This document shows, one piece after another, positions 32,832 through 45,329 of a stretch of 64,000 nucleotides of DNA. The stretch comes from Eutreptiella sp. 'Long Island Sound 2002' (Eukaryota > Euglenozoa > Euglenophyceae > Eutreptiales > Eutreptiaceae). Made by a program: the position numbers and the translations under genes. Position 1 is the first letter of the stretch; every line of letters begins with the position of its first letter. The notes under the pieces were generated by a model. The model searched no databases and had not been told where the DNA came from. It saw nothing but the letters and a program-made list of their open reading frames with translations. The stretch spans positions 36,283,330 to 36,347,329 of the forward strand of contig OZ038392.1 of assembly GCA_964036045.1 (NCBI GenBank). The letters are read 5' to 3'.

Positions 32832-34083
32832 GGGGACTGTGAAGTGGAGGTACCTATGGCCTCCCGAACTATCGCCCATCGGTTCCATGTGATGGACACT
32901 GAGGCCTTCGACTTTGTATTGGGGACTGACTTCTTCGTGCAGCACTCCCAGATACAATCCCTGACGCTGCAAGCGCCCTACCTCCTCTACGTGGACCACG
33001 GCAGTGGCAGAGAGTCCGTGCCACTGGAGCAGTCGGAACACACCTCGAGCTACCTCAGGGTATCGAAGGAGGAACCCTCGAACATGATGGCGGCCTCCAA
33101 AACTGAGGACTATCAACTATTGGGGGAAGTCCTAGACCAAGGTCTGAAGGAGTGGGGTTACTCTAGAGAAGACCTGAGTGTGGAGTTGTTCGCCAGCGAC
33201 AAGCAACATGTACTGGACCTTTACTGCAGCAAGGGGAAGAACTGCAGCTACAAATTTTACTGGCCCTCTTTCGGGATGGCCTACGGGAACCCCAGGTTCA
33301 GTGAACTGGGGAAGGTCTTGACCAAGGTGGCCTTGGAACGTTCCCGTATGGTCCTGTGTTCCCCCGATTGGGGAGCCCATGGGGGCAACGAGTACTGGCG
33401 AAACCTCCTGGACAGGCTGACTATCAGCTCTGTTCGGTTACCTGATGAGGCCATCTACGTGCCGGTGGGGCGTAAGACGCCTATTGGGAAACCCGGATGG
33501 GGGAGTATGCTCAGCGTGGTGGACGGAGGTCTTACCTCCATCCCCTGGGAGGACCTGGACTCGACTCTGGTCCAGGCTATACAACGAGAAAGCGATGGAC
33601 TCGCCTTAGGTGACTTGTAGGATCGACTACGATCTCAAGATGCTATTGAGACTATACCCAGAGGGGATGAATACGTCGTGACTAACACCAACGCCCCCAA
33701 CTCTCCCTGCCATGTACCGGTTCCTGATGGAGTCTCTGAGTGTGGACTATCCGAGCTCCCTAGCTCAATGCACTCAGATGACGAAACTGAGCACGACGCT
33801 TTGTTCATGCAGACATGCATGGAGGAAGTGGAGAACGCCGAGTACGTCGCCCCACTGAAACCCCTACTCTCTATGAGGGTGGAAGACCCCGTGGACGAAG
33901 AGCTGGATCCCCGATCCAGGCTAAGCGAGTACGCGGACTCCAAGAGGACGTTGGTAGTGAAAAAGCTATTCTACGCTAAGCCTACCCGCACCTCATGGCC
34001 ACTGAAGCAAGGACGTATGGGAGGACTATCCCAATTGAAGGAGGACCTCGAACAGAAGATCACCACCTGGCAAAGGGAGGTAG
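32832..34083 (+). pseudogene. Inverted block of Element 1 pol: protease C-half, Dam-like domain, linker
   Basis: Inside minus-strand Element 1 this stretch codes on the plus strand. It starts GDCEVEVPMASRTIAHRFHV, the continuation of the protease strand that ends GDGHVVHS at about 34,090 on the minus strand. It runs through FDFVLGTDFF, then the Dam-like domain (LSVELFASDKQHVLDLYCS, FGMAYGNPRFSEL, RMVLCSPDWG) and the linker (SMLSVVDGGLTSIPWEDL, later KEDLEQKITTW). Both breakpoints fall within former coding sequence, so it is a clean inversion of about 1.25 kb. The adenine-methylase motif is NPRF instead of NPPF. The Dam-like part is open from 32793 to 33620; a TAG precedes the linker frame. 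Confidence 0.8.
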
Positions 34084-34277
34084 CTGTGCACCACATGCCC
34101 ATCCCCCATTCGTATAGCCGCGGTGGTCATGGTGTTCTTCAGGCTCCCACAAGGTAAAGTTTTCTGGGCCACTATTGATATGGTGGCCCCAGTATCCAAT
34201 ACCCCCAGGTATTCATGTCCCCCTAGTCGGATACGTACCCAGAACACCAAGTCCAGGGCCCCAACGGAGCGTCCCCG
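34084..34277 (-). pseudogene. Element 1 protease, N-terminal half
   Basis: The minus-strand frame continues from the gag stop with LDLVFWVRIRLGGHEYLGV, the catalytic LDTGATISIVAQ, and GDGHVVHS, then is cut by the inversion. The other half is in the plus-strand block. Confidence 0.85.
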
Positions 34278-34280
34278 TCA
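34278..34280 (-). promoter_or_regulatory. In-frame gag/pol stop codon, readthrough candidate (Element 1)
   Basis: Gag ends CPAEF then TGA, followed in the same frame by CGG GGA CGC TCC into protease. TGA followed by CGG is a known leaky context. The position matches TAG GGG in Element 2. Confidence 0.6.
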
Positions 34281-36768
34281 GAACTCCGCGGGACAGGTCA
34301 CCTCAAACCCCTTGTTCCGCAATTTGCGGGCCATCCTCATGAAACGGCTTCTCTTCCTAGCGTTGCCGTCATCACCGCCTTCATGCTCACGCTTAGCCCC
34401 TTGTTCTCGCTGGGCCTGCGTTTGTGAGTGCGTGGTCGGACTAGACTGCCCCCCAGAGGGCTCGGAGTTCCCCCCTGGATTAGGGTTGGGGTTGCGTCCG
34501 TTCTTGTCCGGGTTCTTGTTGTCCTTGTCTGGCTGGCGGTTAGCGCCTCCTCCTCGTCCACCTTGACTCTTGTCTTGCCCTTGTCCACGTCCTTTTCGAC
34601 TTGCCCTTGCCGGAGTCGTTGCCTTTGCCTTTGCCTCCACCTTTGCCAAAGCCTTTGCCAGGGTCCTCACCCTTCAGCTTCGCCGACAGGCGCTGCTTGT
34701 GGTAGCACTCATCCTCATAGTGCTTCCTCTTCCCACAGAAGGCACAGGTGATAGTACACCTGTAGTGATCCGGCATCTTCGATTTGGCGCCGGTGTTGCT
34801 CTCCTGCTTCTTCCCTTGGACTACGAAGCAGTCTCGCTGCTCGCAGTCTGGGGCGTGCTGCTGGTGGCCCTGCTCATCTCTGGCATCACACAAGAAGAGC
34901 TCCTTGACGTTTTCCATGATACGGGCGTGTTTGGGGGTAGTCCCCTGTCCAGGTCTGGATCCTTGGTACCCTTTGCCTTGGCTTCCAGAGCCTCCCCCTC
35001 CAGGACGGTAGTTGTTCAGGTGCTGGTCGCTTTCTTTCTCCAGCGCCAGCTCCAGGAGTAGTACACATAAATCCTCGTAGTGGAGGGCTCTAGCCTTGCG
35101 CTCTGCCGTTGAACGGCACTCGTCCCACAGCTCTCGGGGGAGCTTAGCCAGCAACCAGAAATGCAGGTTGTCGCTGCTGTAGGAACCGGGCGTCAATCGT
35201 CCAGCCCAGTGATCCAGGTCAGCCAATAGCTCAGAGACCCTGCCAGGTTTGGGGTCGTTGGGTAGCACTGGCAGGTTCTGGATCTCGCCTCTGATGGAGA
35301 GGTCGGTTTCATAGGTCCGGTACTGCCTCTCCAAGGCAACCAACATATCGGCAAAGGTGGCGGACTTAGTTACGATCTGCTTGACCTGCTTCTCCAGGTA
35401 CTTGGTCTTGCAACACTGCAGGAGCAGATGGCACTTGACTCGCCCACTAGCGTGGGTTTGGCCGGTCAATCGAAGAAACCGGCCAAAATTCTCAGCGAAC
35501 TCGCTGAGGTCCTTGCCTGTGAACTCAGGCAAGTTCACCACGATCTTGGAGGTGGCAATAGCCTTAGCCTCCTGAGACCTGCGTCCCTCAGGGCGCTTGG
35601 TCTTCCTCTTCTTCTTCTTTTTCCGCCCACTCGGGTTCTCGGGGTCCTCAGGGTCATCGTCCTCCGAGGGCGAAGCAGAAGTCATTGAAGGCGGCTCATC
35701 GTCAGAGGGGTCTCCGCCTAGGTCACTGGAGCCATAGGGCTCCACGTCCACCATTGCCCTCAGGGCTGTCAGCCCCAGCCGCTCCAGCTCGGCTCTCGTA
35801 GAATTCCCCACGTGGCTGTAGGGTGGCTGGGCCGTCCTCGGCACAAAAGGGCTTCTCGGTATCGCTGCAGGGGTCGGCATCGGTCGGCTCCTCAGGCTCC
35901 CCAGGGTGTTTGTCAACCCTGCCACCAGGTGGTTGGCCTGTACTCGATGGGGTGACATTCCCACCGTGGTAGGTGACGCTTCGGGCGGAATCAGGGGCTC
36001 TAGTTTAGCCCGAATCTCTTGAGTGAGATCGACCACAAGTTCAGAGGTGGCTCCTCGGAGAGCCTCTTTTATCTCTGATCGCGTCAGGGACCTGTTGGAG
36101 GATCTCCCCGATCCTCTGCTCCTGCTCCCGCATGACTCAGGTCCTCTCCTCAACCCACTCAGGGTTGCATACCCAGGAACATCCACATAGGCTCCCGTAG
36201 CGGGTGGAGGATGGTGATAGTCAGCCGCATACCAACGCGCCGCAGAACTGGAGGCCACCGGCTCACTGGTAGTAGTTGCCTCTGGAAACGCAGTGGTAGG
36301 TGGGTTCACACCATAGGCAGGGTAGGTAGGCATACCAGTAAAGCCTGTGCCCTCAGCCATAGGCGGGTTGGTTATGGGTGTGGATGTTGCAGTGGCTGGG
36401 TCCGGAGTTGGGAGTGTGGTGGTTGTAGGAGAGGGTGATGCGTGGAGGCCAGAAGCGCTTGGTGCGCCCTCGAAGGTCGAATCACTCGTCGGGTCGTGCC
36501 CATGGTCTACTCCTTCGTCTGCCATGCTTTCTCCAGCATGCTTCTCTCTCTCTCTCTTTCTCTTCACAGGATTGCTGTCCACCTCCTCGACTGAGAGGGC
36601 CCGGAAGGCCGACTGAAGTCCTTCCAGCGAATCCTCCGCCACGTCCACTGGCCCATGTAAGGGCACCGAAGGTACAGCGCTAGGTCCAGGTCCAGGTTCA
36701 CCAGGTGCTGGCATTGCTGGTGCCTCAGGCGCCGTCCTCACGTCGGTGTCCTCTTTCTTTGTGTCCAT
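34281..36768 (-). pseudogene. Element 1 gag (one frameshift near 34,600)
   Basis: Starts at ATG 36768, about 100 nt after the primer site. The first 300 residues are Pro/Ser/Thr-rich and disordered. The gag core holds VNLPEFTGKDLSEFAENFGR, QYRTYETDLSIRGEI and the YEDLCVLLLELALEKESDQH helix. A Cys/His cluster and the knuckle CAFCGKRKHYEDEC follow at about residues 680-700. The first frame ends near 34,540; the true tail (GQGQDKSQGGRGGGANRQ onward, ending CPAEF) is in another frame, so one indel lies near 34,590-34,610. Likely forms the particle and binds RNA. Confidence 0.85.
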
Positions 36769-36854
36769 ATTCGTTCGCCCTTCTTGCTTATATATGACTG
36801 ATCTCGGCGCACTGGATGTACGGCACGGGGTTGCTGCCGGTACGCAGAGACAGT

Positions 36855-36868
36855 CTGCCTCTGCTACC
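36855..36868 (-). promoter_or_regulatory. Primer-binding site of Element 1
   Basis: The minus strand reads GGTAGCAGAGGCAG straight after the LTR. With the last LTR base it is TGGTAGCAGAGG, close to the TGGTATCAGAGC site for initiator tRNA-Met. Confidence 0.65.
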
Positions 36869-37660
36869 AGAAAGTTTTATAGTGATTTCAACACTGTGTG
36901 TTTGTTGTGCCTCTCCTGCTGCTTGCTGCTGGTGTAGGATTCCTGCTGCTTGTTTTTGATGAGGAAAATGTTTTATTGTTGAAATACAACCAATCCAGGA
37001 TAACCCAAGCCAGAGGTAAGCAAGTAGAAGAAGATCAAGATCAAAGCATGAAGGGCTGCAGTCACAAACAGTTAGATAAAGACAACTATCAACAATAGAC
37101 CACAGCAATTAGCATACATTGCACCTCAGGATGAAATATTTTACATGTTTGAGAAAAACTGATTGGAAAACTGCCCTAAGTGCTCACTCTCACCCACAGT
37201 GCCATCTTGAGATGTGCACTCTTTGCTTTTGGGTCCCATAGGTGCTGCGGTGGCATGGCTTGTGGCACTGAGGTCACTGCCATGTCACATGGGATATTCC
37301 TACTTAGCTAGGCTGACTGGGTATTGAACCCAGGACCTCTCAAAAAGAGGTGCCCCAGCCCCCTAGGGTGCATACCACTAGGATAGCTAAGAATTCATGA
37401 GAAAACATAGATAAATTCATAGGCTCTGCCCTCAGTATATCAGTGCCTCAGCAACCCAGGAAAAGATGTTTTAGTGCCTATAGCTTGGGGATAAAGGGGT
37501 CCACACCACATCCTGATTTAGTGTTTGGTTCCATAGGTCAAAATGTGTTATCACCCATTTTGGTTCGGCCAATACTAAGATAAAAATGCATGAGTGCTTA
37601 GAGCACCTCTAATACAACTAAAGTATACCCTAAAGCATTGGAAAAGCACTTTTTCTTACT
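36869..37660 (-). repeat. 5' LTR of Element 1 (792 bp)
   Basis: Same length and orientation as 14501-15292, with roughly fifteen differences by eye. Includes the tRNA-like A/B box pair at about 37319-37391. Confidence 0.9.
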
Positions 37661-37665
37661 GGCAC
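37661..37665. repeat. Target-site duplication GGCAC, Element 1, right
   Basis: Matches GGCAC at 14496-14500. Confidence 0.85.
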
Positions 37666-40600
37666 AAAGGAAAACAAAAAAAAAAGAACATAACCAAACA
37701 AAAATTCAAATGACGTAATTTCCCAAAATTGTTTCTAGCGCCCTGAGGGCAAGCATAACACACACACAAGACCCTTAGCGCATGAGGACCCCACTTGGCG
37801 AAGGAGAAGTAAGATATTGCGTACGGAGGGATTCGCTTGTAGTTGGTGTTAAGGGTCGAGTTCATTGATTATTTCTCGTGCCCAAGAGAAAGCACATCTT
37901 GGTGCTTAAAAAGCGCCGAAGAGGAAATGCCGCATTGGTATTTTGGACGCGCCCCTGCGGAAGCGCGGCATTGGTACGTCGGGGGCACCCAAGCGGAAGC
38001 ACCGGGGCAGAGGATATAAAAGAAGAAACACTAAGCTACAAGGTAACAAAAAGGTCACTTAATCAAAAATTGAGCATTTGAAGAGTCGGCATATGAAAGT
38101 CCTGAACTTTTGAGGGCTTGCCATAAAATTAGGCAAGCCTCCGCTACTAGAAAGATAAAATGGGTTTCGACACCATGAGATATATTTCAAAATAATGCTT
38201 TTCTTGATTCTCCATTTTCCAAGATGATTATGTTTCAACTAATCCAAGATAACCAAACTAAAAGGATAACCAACAAAAAACGCAAAGTATAAAAGATGGG
38301 CTCAAAAAAATATACAAGTTTTGAGAGGGGTGCACGTGAGCAAAAATGTATCTAAAACAGTTCTGACATTGTTTGGTTGTTGTAAACCATTTCAATACAA
38401 AGTATTCCTATGGTATTGCCCATTAACAAAAAAAAAAGAACAAGAGCAAAGGCAAAGCAAGGAAAACATAAAGAAAGTCACCACGAGGCAATGCACTCCA
38501 CAATCGGCTGTACGTGCATCTTTAAATGTCTATGTGAAACCTGGTTGAACCCCTGCCGGGCTCACCTTGGCATAGTGTCTAAGAACAGAGGAAGACCTGC
38601 ATGCAAACAAAGAAAAATATGCATGCAAACGGGGCAACTATAGTCTTTCCTACAGACTATGCAGATAAGCTCAACTACTATGCATGAGTGTAACAAATGC
38701 ATGTAATGTATGTTGCACCCATGTGCAACAAAGGAAAAGCAACAGCTTCAAACGCAAGAATTGTATACATGAAATGCATCTCAATGAATGAAATGTACAC
38801 ATCACTTGATTATCAATGATGTGCATTGAATGACATGCATTGAATGAAATCTACATAATTTGACCGCAGAATGTCTTTTGGTACATGCACTACCACTCTT
38901 CTAAAGTAGCAATGAATGAACAATGCATGCCAAAATGCAATGAATGCACAGATGGATGCAGATAGCCATGTGAAGACGGCATCAGGCGACGGAAATGATA
39001 AAACTGTTTAATCGCCGTCTTGGAGCATCAAAAACACGATCTAACTTTACTTTTTGGACGTCAAATCCGAATTACAAAATGGATAGTACCAATCGTAGGC
39101 AGCGGGCGACGCGATCTGACCTACTGTACTCTGTGTCTGTCTAAACACGAGCAATCTAACTCTCTAACTCTATCACACTGTCACTCAACCTATAGCGCCC
39201 GCAAAGGAAAATCAATCCCTGCAAATAGACGCCATTGGCAAAAATTTGGCATCTCTCGGCAACTTGAGACATAAAATAGGGTGTGCTAGGCTTGGTTGAT
39301 GAGGGCTGTGCTCCTCGCAGGTGGCCGAATGGTCACATGGCTTTTGTGCATGTTTTGCGTGACTTGTTATCAGACTTACCAAAACGTAATGCAGAGGAAG
39401 GAAGAGGTGGCGAGACGGAGGCCCAACACAAGACATATGGAGATTGTGCTGTGCCGGAGTTGAGCCTCCTGCATATTCACATATTGCATTTGTGATGTGT
39501 GCTGCATACTTTGCGAAGATGCTATTTGTTGACTTCCTTAGGCCACACACCACAGCCTTCATCCCCTTGTTCCATTCCTAGCCCCTTACGGGCGGGGGTT
39601 CAACTGTGGCTCAAGGCCCAAAACCATATGATTAGAAAAAAAATTGTGAAACTTAAAACTCTACGTGAACTCAAAGAGCACCTCCAACTTTGCTCATCAA
39701 AATGACCACCTCAATCAGTTTACTTCTGCGGTCATCTTCCTTTTAGCTTGTCATTTGGGCTACAAAAATATGTGAAGCTCCAAGGCTGAGCTTTTTTCAA
39801 CTAAGATCCGGAAATGTGTGTATGTGCAGGGACCCGTGTTGATGATGCACAAGCAACGTTCACATAGGGAATAACATCATTTGCAGTTTTAAGCAATGAA
39901 ATCTCCAAAAAAAATTAGTCGCCATGTTCATTCCTTGATTGCATTGGAAACCACTATCACCAATGTTAGCGCGTGCTCAAAGCGCCGGAATGCGAAGATG
40001 TTGAATGGACTTCTGTTTGGTGTGTGTTACCATGTCCTAAATGTGTGTAGGACAATTTTGCATGCATTTTGCCACTTTATGCTGTCTATAGTGATGTCCT
40101 ACCTTTGGGATATGTGTTGCCGTGTTTTGAATGTCCTCTGCAAGGTTGTGAGACAGTATGTTGTAGTACAGTGCTCTGCACGTGTTTCTGTGGATGTAGT
40201 GTTTGAATTTTGCATAGGTAAATGCGGATGTAGAATGCGGCATGGAAATGTTTGGATTGCTTCAAAAAATTGTACACAATATCCATTCTGCCCCCCCCCC
40301 CCCCCTACCATTTGTGATTTCAGTTGTGAATCGAAGTTGATTGCGCCGACTGCATTGAGGTTTTCAGCTATATTGCTTCCTTTGTGAAGTGAGCGTAGGG
40401 GTCGGAAGTCAAGATGGGGTGAACGGTGCCAATATATTGTGGTCGCAGTGCATGCTTCTCTCAAAAACTAATCTCCACAGGTTTCCATCAAAGTATTTTG
40501 TGAAACAAAAAAGCAACCAGGGGGTAGATGGCAAATACCATCCGAAAGCTTAGACAACATGTGGCTACAAATGGGCCTGGCAGAGTGAGGCTCGAGTTTT

Positions 40601-43600
40601 CACAACAAAAAAAAACCTTTTTTCGGTATTTTTCGGAAACGGCATGTGGCTAACAGGGGCAAACAAGAGGCAAAGCGTTTCAGAAAAAAATTGCAAAAGA
40701 ACCTTCCTTTTGTTACAAAATAGGTTATGTGTTGTGTTTCATGGAGTTTCTCCATCTCTGTAAAACTTGGTCTCTTGTGACCTAAATAGGCACTTCACCC
40801 TAAACGCATACCCGCAAATCTCATGAATGCAAAAATGTGAAACAAACTTAGACATTTTATGGTTTGTTGGAATCTTTCTATCCATCGAATTATCTTCCAA
40901 AGATACTTTGTGGCATGCAGCCATAGGGGTAACGCAAGAGAACAATAGAGGGTTGAAGCAATACACCTTGTGGCAAAAAACAATGCACCTGGCTAGGCAA
41001 CCCTTCAGAGCTTGCCCCCCAACAGAGAGGCATGTCATCACACATAATGACACATGTGGGGACACCCTCTCAGCCAAGACACATGGACTGGATGCGTGCC
41101 ATGATGCTTTCCCAAATTACATGCAAGCCAGGCTTGGTGAAGCACCTACAATGGGGAGTGGGAGGGCTGGACGCCGACATGGTAAAACCTCCATACACCA
41201 TCAAAAGACATCTCCCTAGCTCCCGAAGATACCTACCTACTTCCCATGATTTGCATGTGCTCTGTGTATTTGTATTGCTACTGTGTGCACAAGCATACAA
41301 ATTGAACATAGCGTGTTCATTGTGATTTTGTTTTTGCAATGATGTGCACATCTTTATGTGGGAATGGACACTTAAAAAGACTTCATCAAAATTTGGCGTA
41401 AGCGTACTAGCAAAATATCAAATACCAACCAGATTGCTTTAAATGAGGCCCCCCCCCCCGCTGTCAATGTTTGTTCATTAAGGGCAGTTTCTGCCAAACC
41501 CTATCCTTGGCATGGCACAAAATATGCATGTTTCATATTATTTTTTTTCAACAAAATTCAGCCCCATTTGTTGTGAAATACTCTGAGGGGGGCAATCAAT
41601 TCCGGAGAAAATGTTCTATTTGTATTTTTCTTACTAATTGTGCAAAATCACTGCACAGATTGTTAGATTGAAACCAAAGTGTCTCACACGAAATGGGAAA
41701 CAAAATATTCCCCACTTTGGGGGCCCAATATCATGTCATAGCCTGAGGGATGCAGGGTGTAATTTGCTGTAAATAGCATTTTTGGCCACAATCAGTATCT
41801 TACAATGAGGTTTTGGTGAGGACCTTCCTTGACTTCTGCAATGCGTGTAACCCCCCCGCCCCACCACAAGCTTTACCAGACCCCTGTCCCCAGAGTTTTC
41901 AAAAAGCAACTGAAAATGACAAAAGCTGCCATGAGGTGTCCATAATGACACCACAAGCCGTTTTCACTCCTTTCCACGCTTGTTTGAACTTGCACATTCA
42001 CCACCAATGTAAGCTGTAAAGTGTCCCCAAATCCCATCTTTGATGACCCCCAATGTGTTTTTTCCAGGATGACAGCAAGTGAACAACGACAAATTACCAT
42101 GCCTTCTACAGAAAAAATCACAGTGCCTTCTTGCAAATGCTGACCCAACACATGGGGCAGACTTCAGTGCACCACAAAAAGATACCAAACAAGTTGTTCA
42201 CTATTGACAATGGTGGTGTAAGACCACCCAGATCTAAAGTTTCTAATCGATGCATATACACAGGTACTGGCATGGCGATGCATAAGCACAGCCACACTGC
42301 CCTTGCACTGATGCAAATGCCCTGGGGCAGAAATGCATAAAGAATTCAGAATGGGACCCCCCCCCACAGACTTTGGAGCTATCCAAGGAATCACCACAGA
42401 AAATGTCTCGCCCATGCAATGTACAAGGGCTGGGGGGTGTTTAAAATTTGTGATGCAACTTCAACGACTCCAGCCAAAAAGCAGCATTCATGGGCGGGCA
42501 GCTTTACACAAAAGAAGAATTCAAGCATAGAAGAACATAGGCCAGAGCTGGGACTTGGGGGAAGGGTTGCTTGCATGGAAAAGCTTTTGTGGTGTCCGCA
42601 GCACCACTCTATCCCTACTACCTGACACAAATGTGTGAAAGATCACCCAGCAATTCACATGGCCATGAAGAGAGCACATGGGTCACAGGCACAGAGGAAC
42701 AAACTGCCTCCCACCAGTTACATGGACTAATATGATGTGTCACCAAGCCTCAGCATGAATGGTCAGATGCCACCTATGTACTTATCTGCTTTTCCATGCT
42801 GTAACCGACACATTACAGTTTTCCCAAGACCATGCCAACAATATGTCTGAGCAACTTGTTAGGGAGTGGCAATGTAATAAGCATACCAAGCCAGCCACAT
42901 TTGTTCCTTGCTGCTCGCGATGCAGGCACCAGAGGCTGTATGTTTGTCAGGGCTAATCTCCTTGCAGCAGCTGCAGTTGTCAAAATGTGGTTCAGTGCAG
43001 CTGCATTGCCACATCTATGCTACTTGACATTGGCAACGTGTTATCCCATAGCTGACTTGAAGGATGCATCAGAAGCTGTTTTCCCTTTTCAGAATATCCA
43101 TATCCAATGACATGCAATTGACAGCACTCTGACTTGGGCTCCTTGGAGCCCATTAAATTTAAAAAGACACAGGTTATCTGTGCAAACTTCATGACTTGGG
43201 GAAATGGCGGCTGCATTTCACTGATTCTCGAGGAGCCTGAATAAGCGACCCATTGCATGATCCACCCGTAATCTTCACACCCAAACAATGCAATGCATTG
43301 CAGATTTGCGGGCAGATGCTTACAGACCTTTGAAGATGGCCGATGGTCAGAACAGAGCCTATGCCACAGACAACGTATGGACACCAAGCCTGGACAGTAT
43401 CCTGGAGCAAAGAAACAATCTATTCATCAGGTACAATTGCTGTGTGTCTGCCTGGTGGGGGACATTCTGCCTCCACTGCATCAAAATCACACCGAAGTAT
43501 CTGTGGTCACAGCCACACACACCCTTGAAATCAGAGGGATGAACTCGATGCTAAAAATGCTGGGGATGCTTTTCACCTGCAAAATGAGGGAGGGAGGGAG

Positions 43601-44287
43601 GGAGGGAGGGAGGGGGTGAGGGAGGTAGGGTCACCATGGGTGTGTGCAGGCGGGGCTAATTTTGCGATTCGATAACGCCACCCACGAAGAAGCAACCCAA
43701 CGCACCTCATCTCCAGTTTCTTGCTAACGAAACGGCATGCAAATTGTCACCCAACCCCGCCCCTTCCAGCGGGCACTGTGCCAACCACGCTATAATCGGC
43801 TTCCCAAAAGCACTGAGTGTTATGCCATTTTTCAGGGGGTGTCAAGTGGTCCTGAATAGCAGGAGTTGGGAACACTTCCCTTTTATGGTGCAGTGGAGGT
43901 TCATTCGTTGATTCCACAGCACAAAATGTGCACAGCCCACATCACACTGCAACCAACATTCAGAATGCAAGCGAGCAGCGTACCATATGTGTGCACATGG
44001 GGCGCCCCGCAAAAAGCGGTCGCTGTTCCCACCCTGAAACAAAAGCCAGGAAACACCGCGCCTTGTTAACCCACGATGCCCCCCCCCCCCCCCCGGGCAG
44101 TGGCGCTGCACTCACATGCACAGCATTGATCGCAAGGATTGCATTCACGTCTCAACCAACCCATCCTCCGACGGTATTACAGTTGCAGGCACATATGCTT
44201 CCTCCTCATGCCGCCCGTAATGCCTTTTCACAGGCCCCCAACGCTGCACAGCACCACCCACACCTCAGCATACTTTTGTCGGAATGT
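37666..44287. other. No recognisable gene; scattered simple repeats
   Basis: About 6.6 kb. It includes a degenerate TGAATGAAATG repeat (38.76-38.95 kb), runs of 15-16 C at 40291-40305 and 44079-44094, a shorter C run near 41.45 kb, and an (AGGG)n microsatellite at about 43,571-43,615. Short open frames such as 39896-40387 carry no recognisable motif. Part of it may be 3' flank or intergenic sequence of the STPGR gene that ends at 44288. Confidence 0.5.
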
Positions 44288-44384
44288 TCATTTTGCAAAG
44301 CGTGAGCTCATCGCATACATTGGGGTATATTCACCAGGCCCAGGGGTTGCCTCCCTTTTGGAGAAGACAGTTTCCTTTTTTGCC
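44288..44384 (-). CDS. Terminal exon of an STPGR (sperm-tail PG-rich repeat) protein gene
   Basis: The minus strand has an acceptor TTTTCATTGCAG just above 44384, then AKKETVFSKREATPGPGEYTP and ends SSRFAK with TGA at 44288-44290. TPGPGEYTP is the core of the STPGR repeat found in ODF3/SHIPPO-type proteins, which associate with the microtubules of flagella. It is in line, on the same strand, with two further exons at 48.7-49.0 and 52.6-52.8 kb. Confidence 0.65.
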
Positions 44385-45329
44385 CTGCAATGAAAATAAA
44401 TACAGGTCTGAATCATGAGTGCATGGGGCAAGCAGTGTAGCAACGGATAGACAGAGGAGAAGCATAGCATTGGCGAACACCATGCACAGCAGGCATTGCA
44501 ATGGTGCCAGTACATCTGGCCGGTACACAAGGGGAAGTACTTCTGGCTTCATGGTGGAATTCTGGCTGAGGGACCCACAAGCACAGAAAACACCTCAGAA
44601 GTCTTCACTTTCCTATCACTACTTTAATGCACACACACCCCACATTTGATGTCCTCTGCAAATGCCATGGCCACAGTTATGACCCATGAGGGCTAACAGC
44701 CTTTACTAGAGACAACCCAAGGAACTATGATTCCAAAATGGGGTGGAACCCTTGCACTGTGTGCGCTCTCCTCACTGTTATTCAGCCATATTGTCCGAGA
44801 AGGCTTCCAAATTGAGCCCCTTCCAACTGTGCCTCCAAACCACTGGGTGCCCTACTGTTCCCTATGTTCCCTATAGCCAAAAGAACATGCAACCTGGACA
44901 ACAATAGAAACATTTCATGCATCATGGGGGCTGAATGTAATCCAAAGTAGGAGGCCACAGATGGCTACACAACACCTGCCATATCGGGGTCTCCACAGCA
45001 AAGAGGAGCAAATTAGCTACAACTCTGCTATCTTGGGGCCTCCAAGGTGGACGGCACTACAATGGTGACCTAACTCCTGCTCTCTGGGGAGTTCAAAGCG
45101 GGGAGGAGTAAGGTGACTTCTTACCCCGTGCTGTATTGGGGTCTCCAAAGCAAAGAGGTGCATTGTGGCCACAAAACCTTTGCCATCTCGGGGCCACACC
45201 ACAAATGAGCGTGGATTGTGGCTACACAACCTTCCAACACCACCCTTGAGAGGGTAAAAAGAAATGTAATATGATGAGGGCAGAAAAACCTTTGAATAGC
45301 ATTGGGCGACCGCATTACTATTTTGTACC

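Larger units (their letters stand above)
14501..37660 (-). mobile_element. Element 1: complete Ty3/gypsy chromodomain retrotransposon, with a nested insertion
   Basis: Read on the minus strand: 5' LTR (37660-36869), tRNA primer site, gag, in-frame stop, protease, an inverted internal block, RT, [insertion of Element 2], RNase H, integrase, chromodomain, a 2.2-kb noncoding block, purine tract, 3' LTR (15292-14501). Both LTRs are 792 bp and the unit is flanked by GGCAC. Removing the 11,785-bp insert and its duplicated 5 bp leaves about 11.4 kb. It is dead: gag frameshift, several stops, inversion of 32.83-34.08 kb, an integrase active-site change, and the nested insertion. The minus-strand polymerase pieces at 31.6-36.8 kb and 17.5-19.8 kb are one element, because FYRRH at one junction joins to IKNFTYTSA at the other. 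Confidence 0.92.

Noticed and set aside
32793-33620. The plus-strand 275-codon frame as an independent gene antisense to Element 1
   Set aside because: Its protein is the missing protease C-half and Dam-like part of Element 1 itself, displaced by inversion.
17556-36768. The minus-strand gypsy pieces at 17.5-19.8 kb and 31.6-36.8 kb as two separate elements
   Set aside because: Reading across the insertion, FYRRH joins IKNFTYTSA as in the uninterrupted Element 2, TATGG is duplicated at the two junctions, and one LTR pair with GGCAC encloses both.
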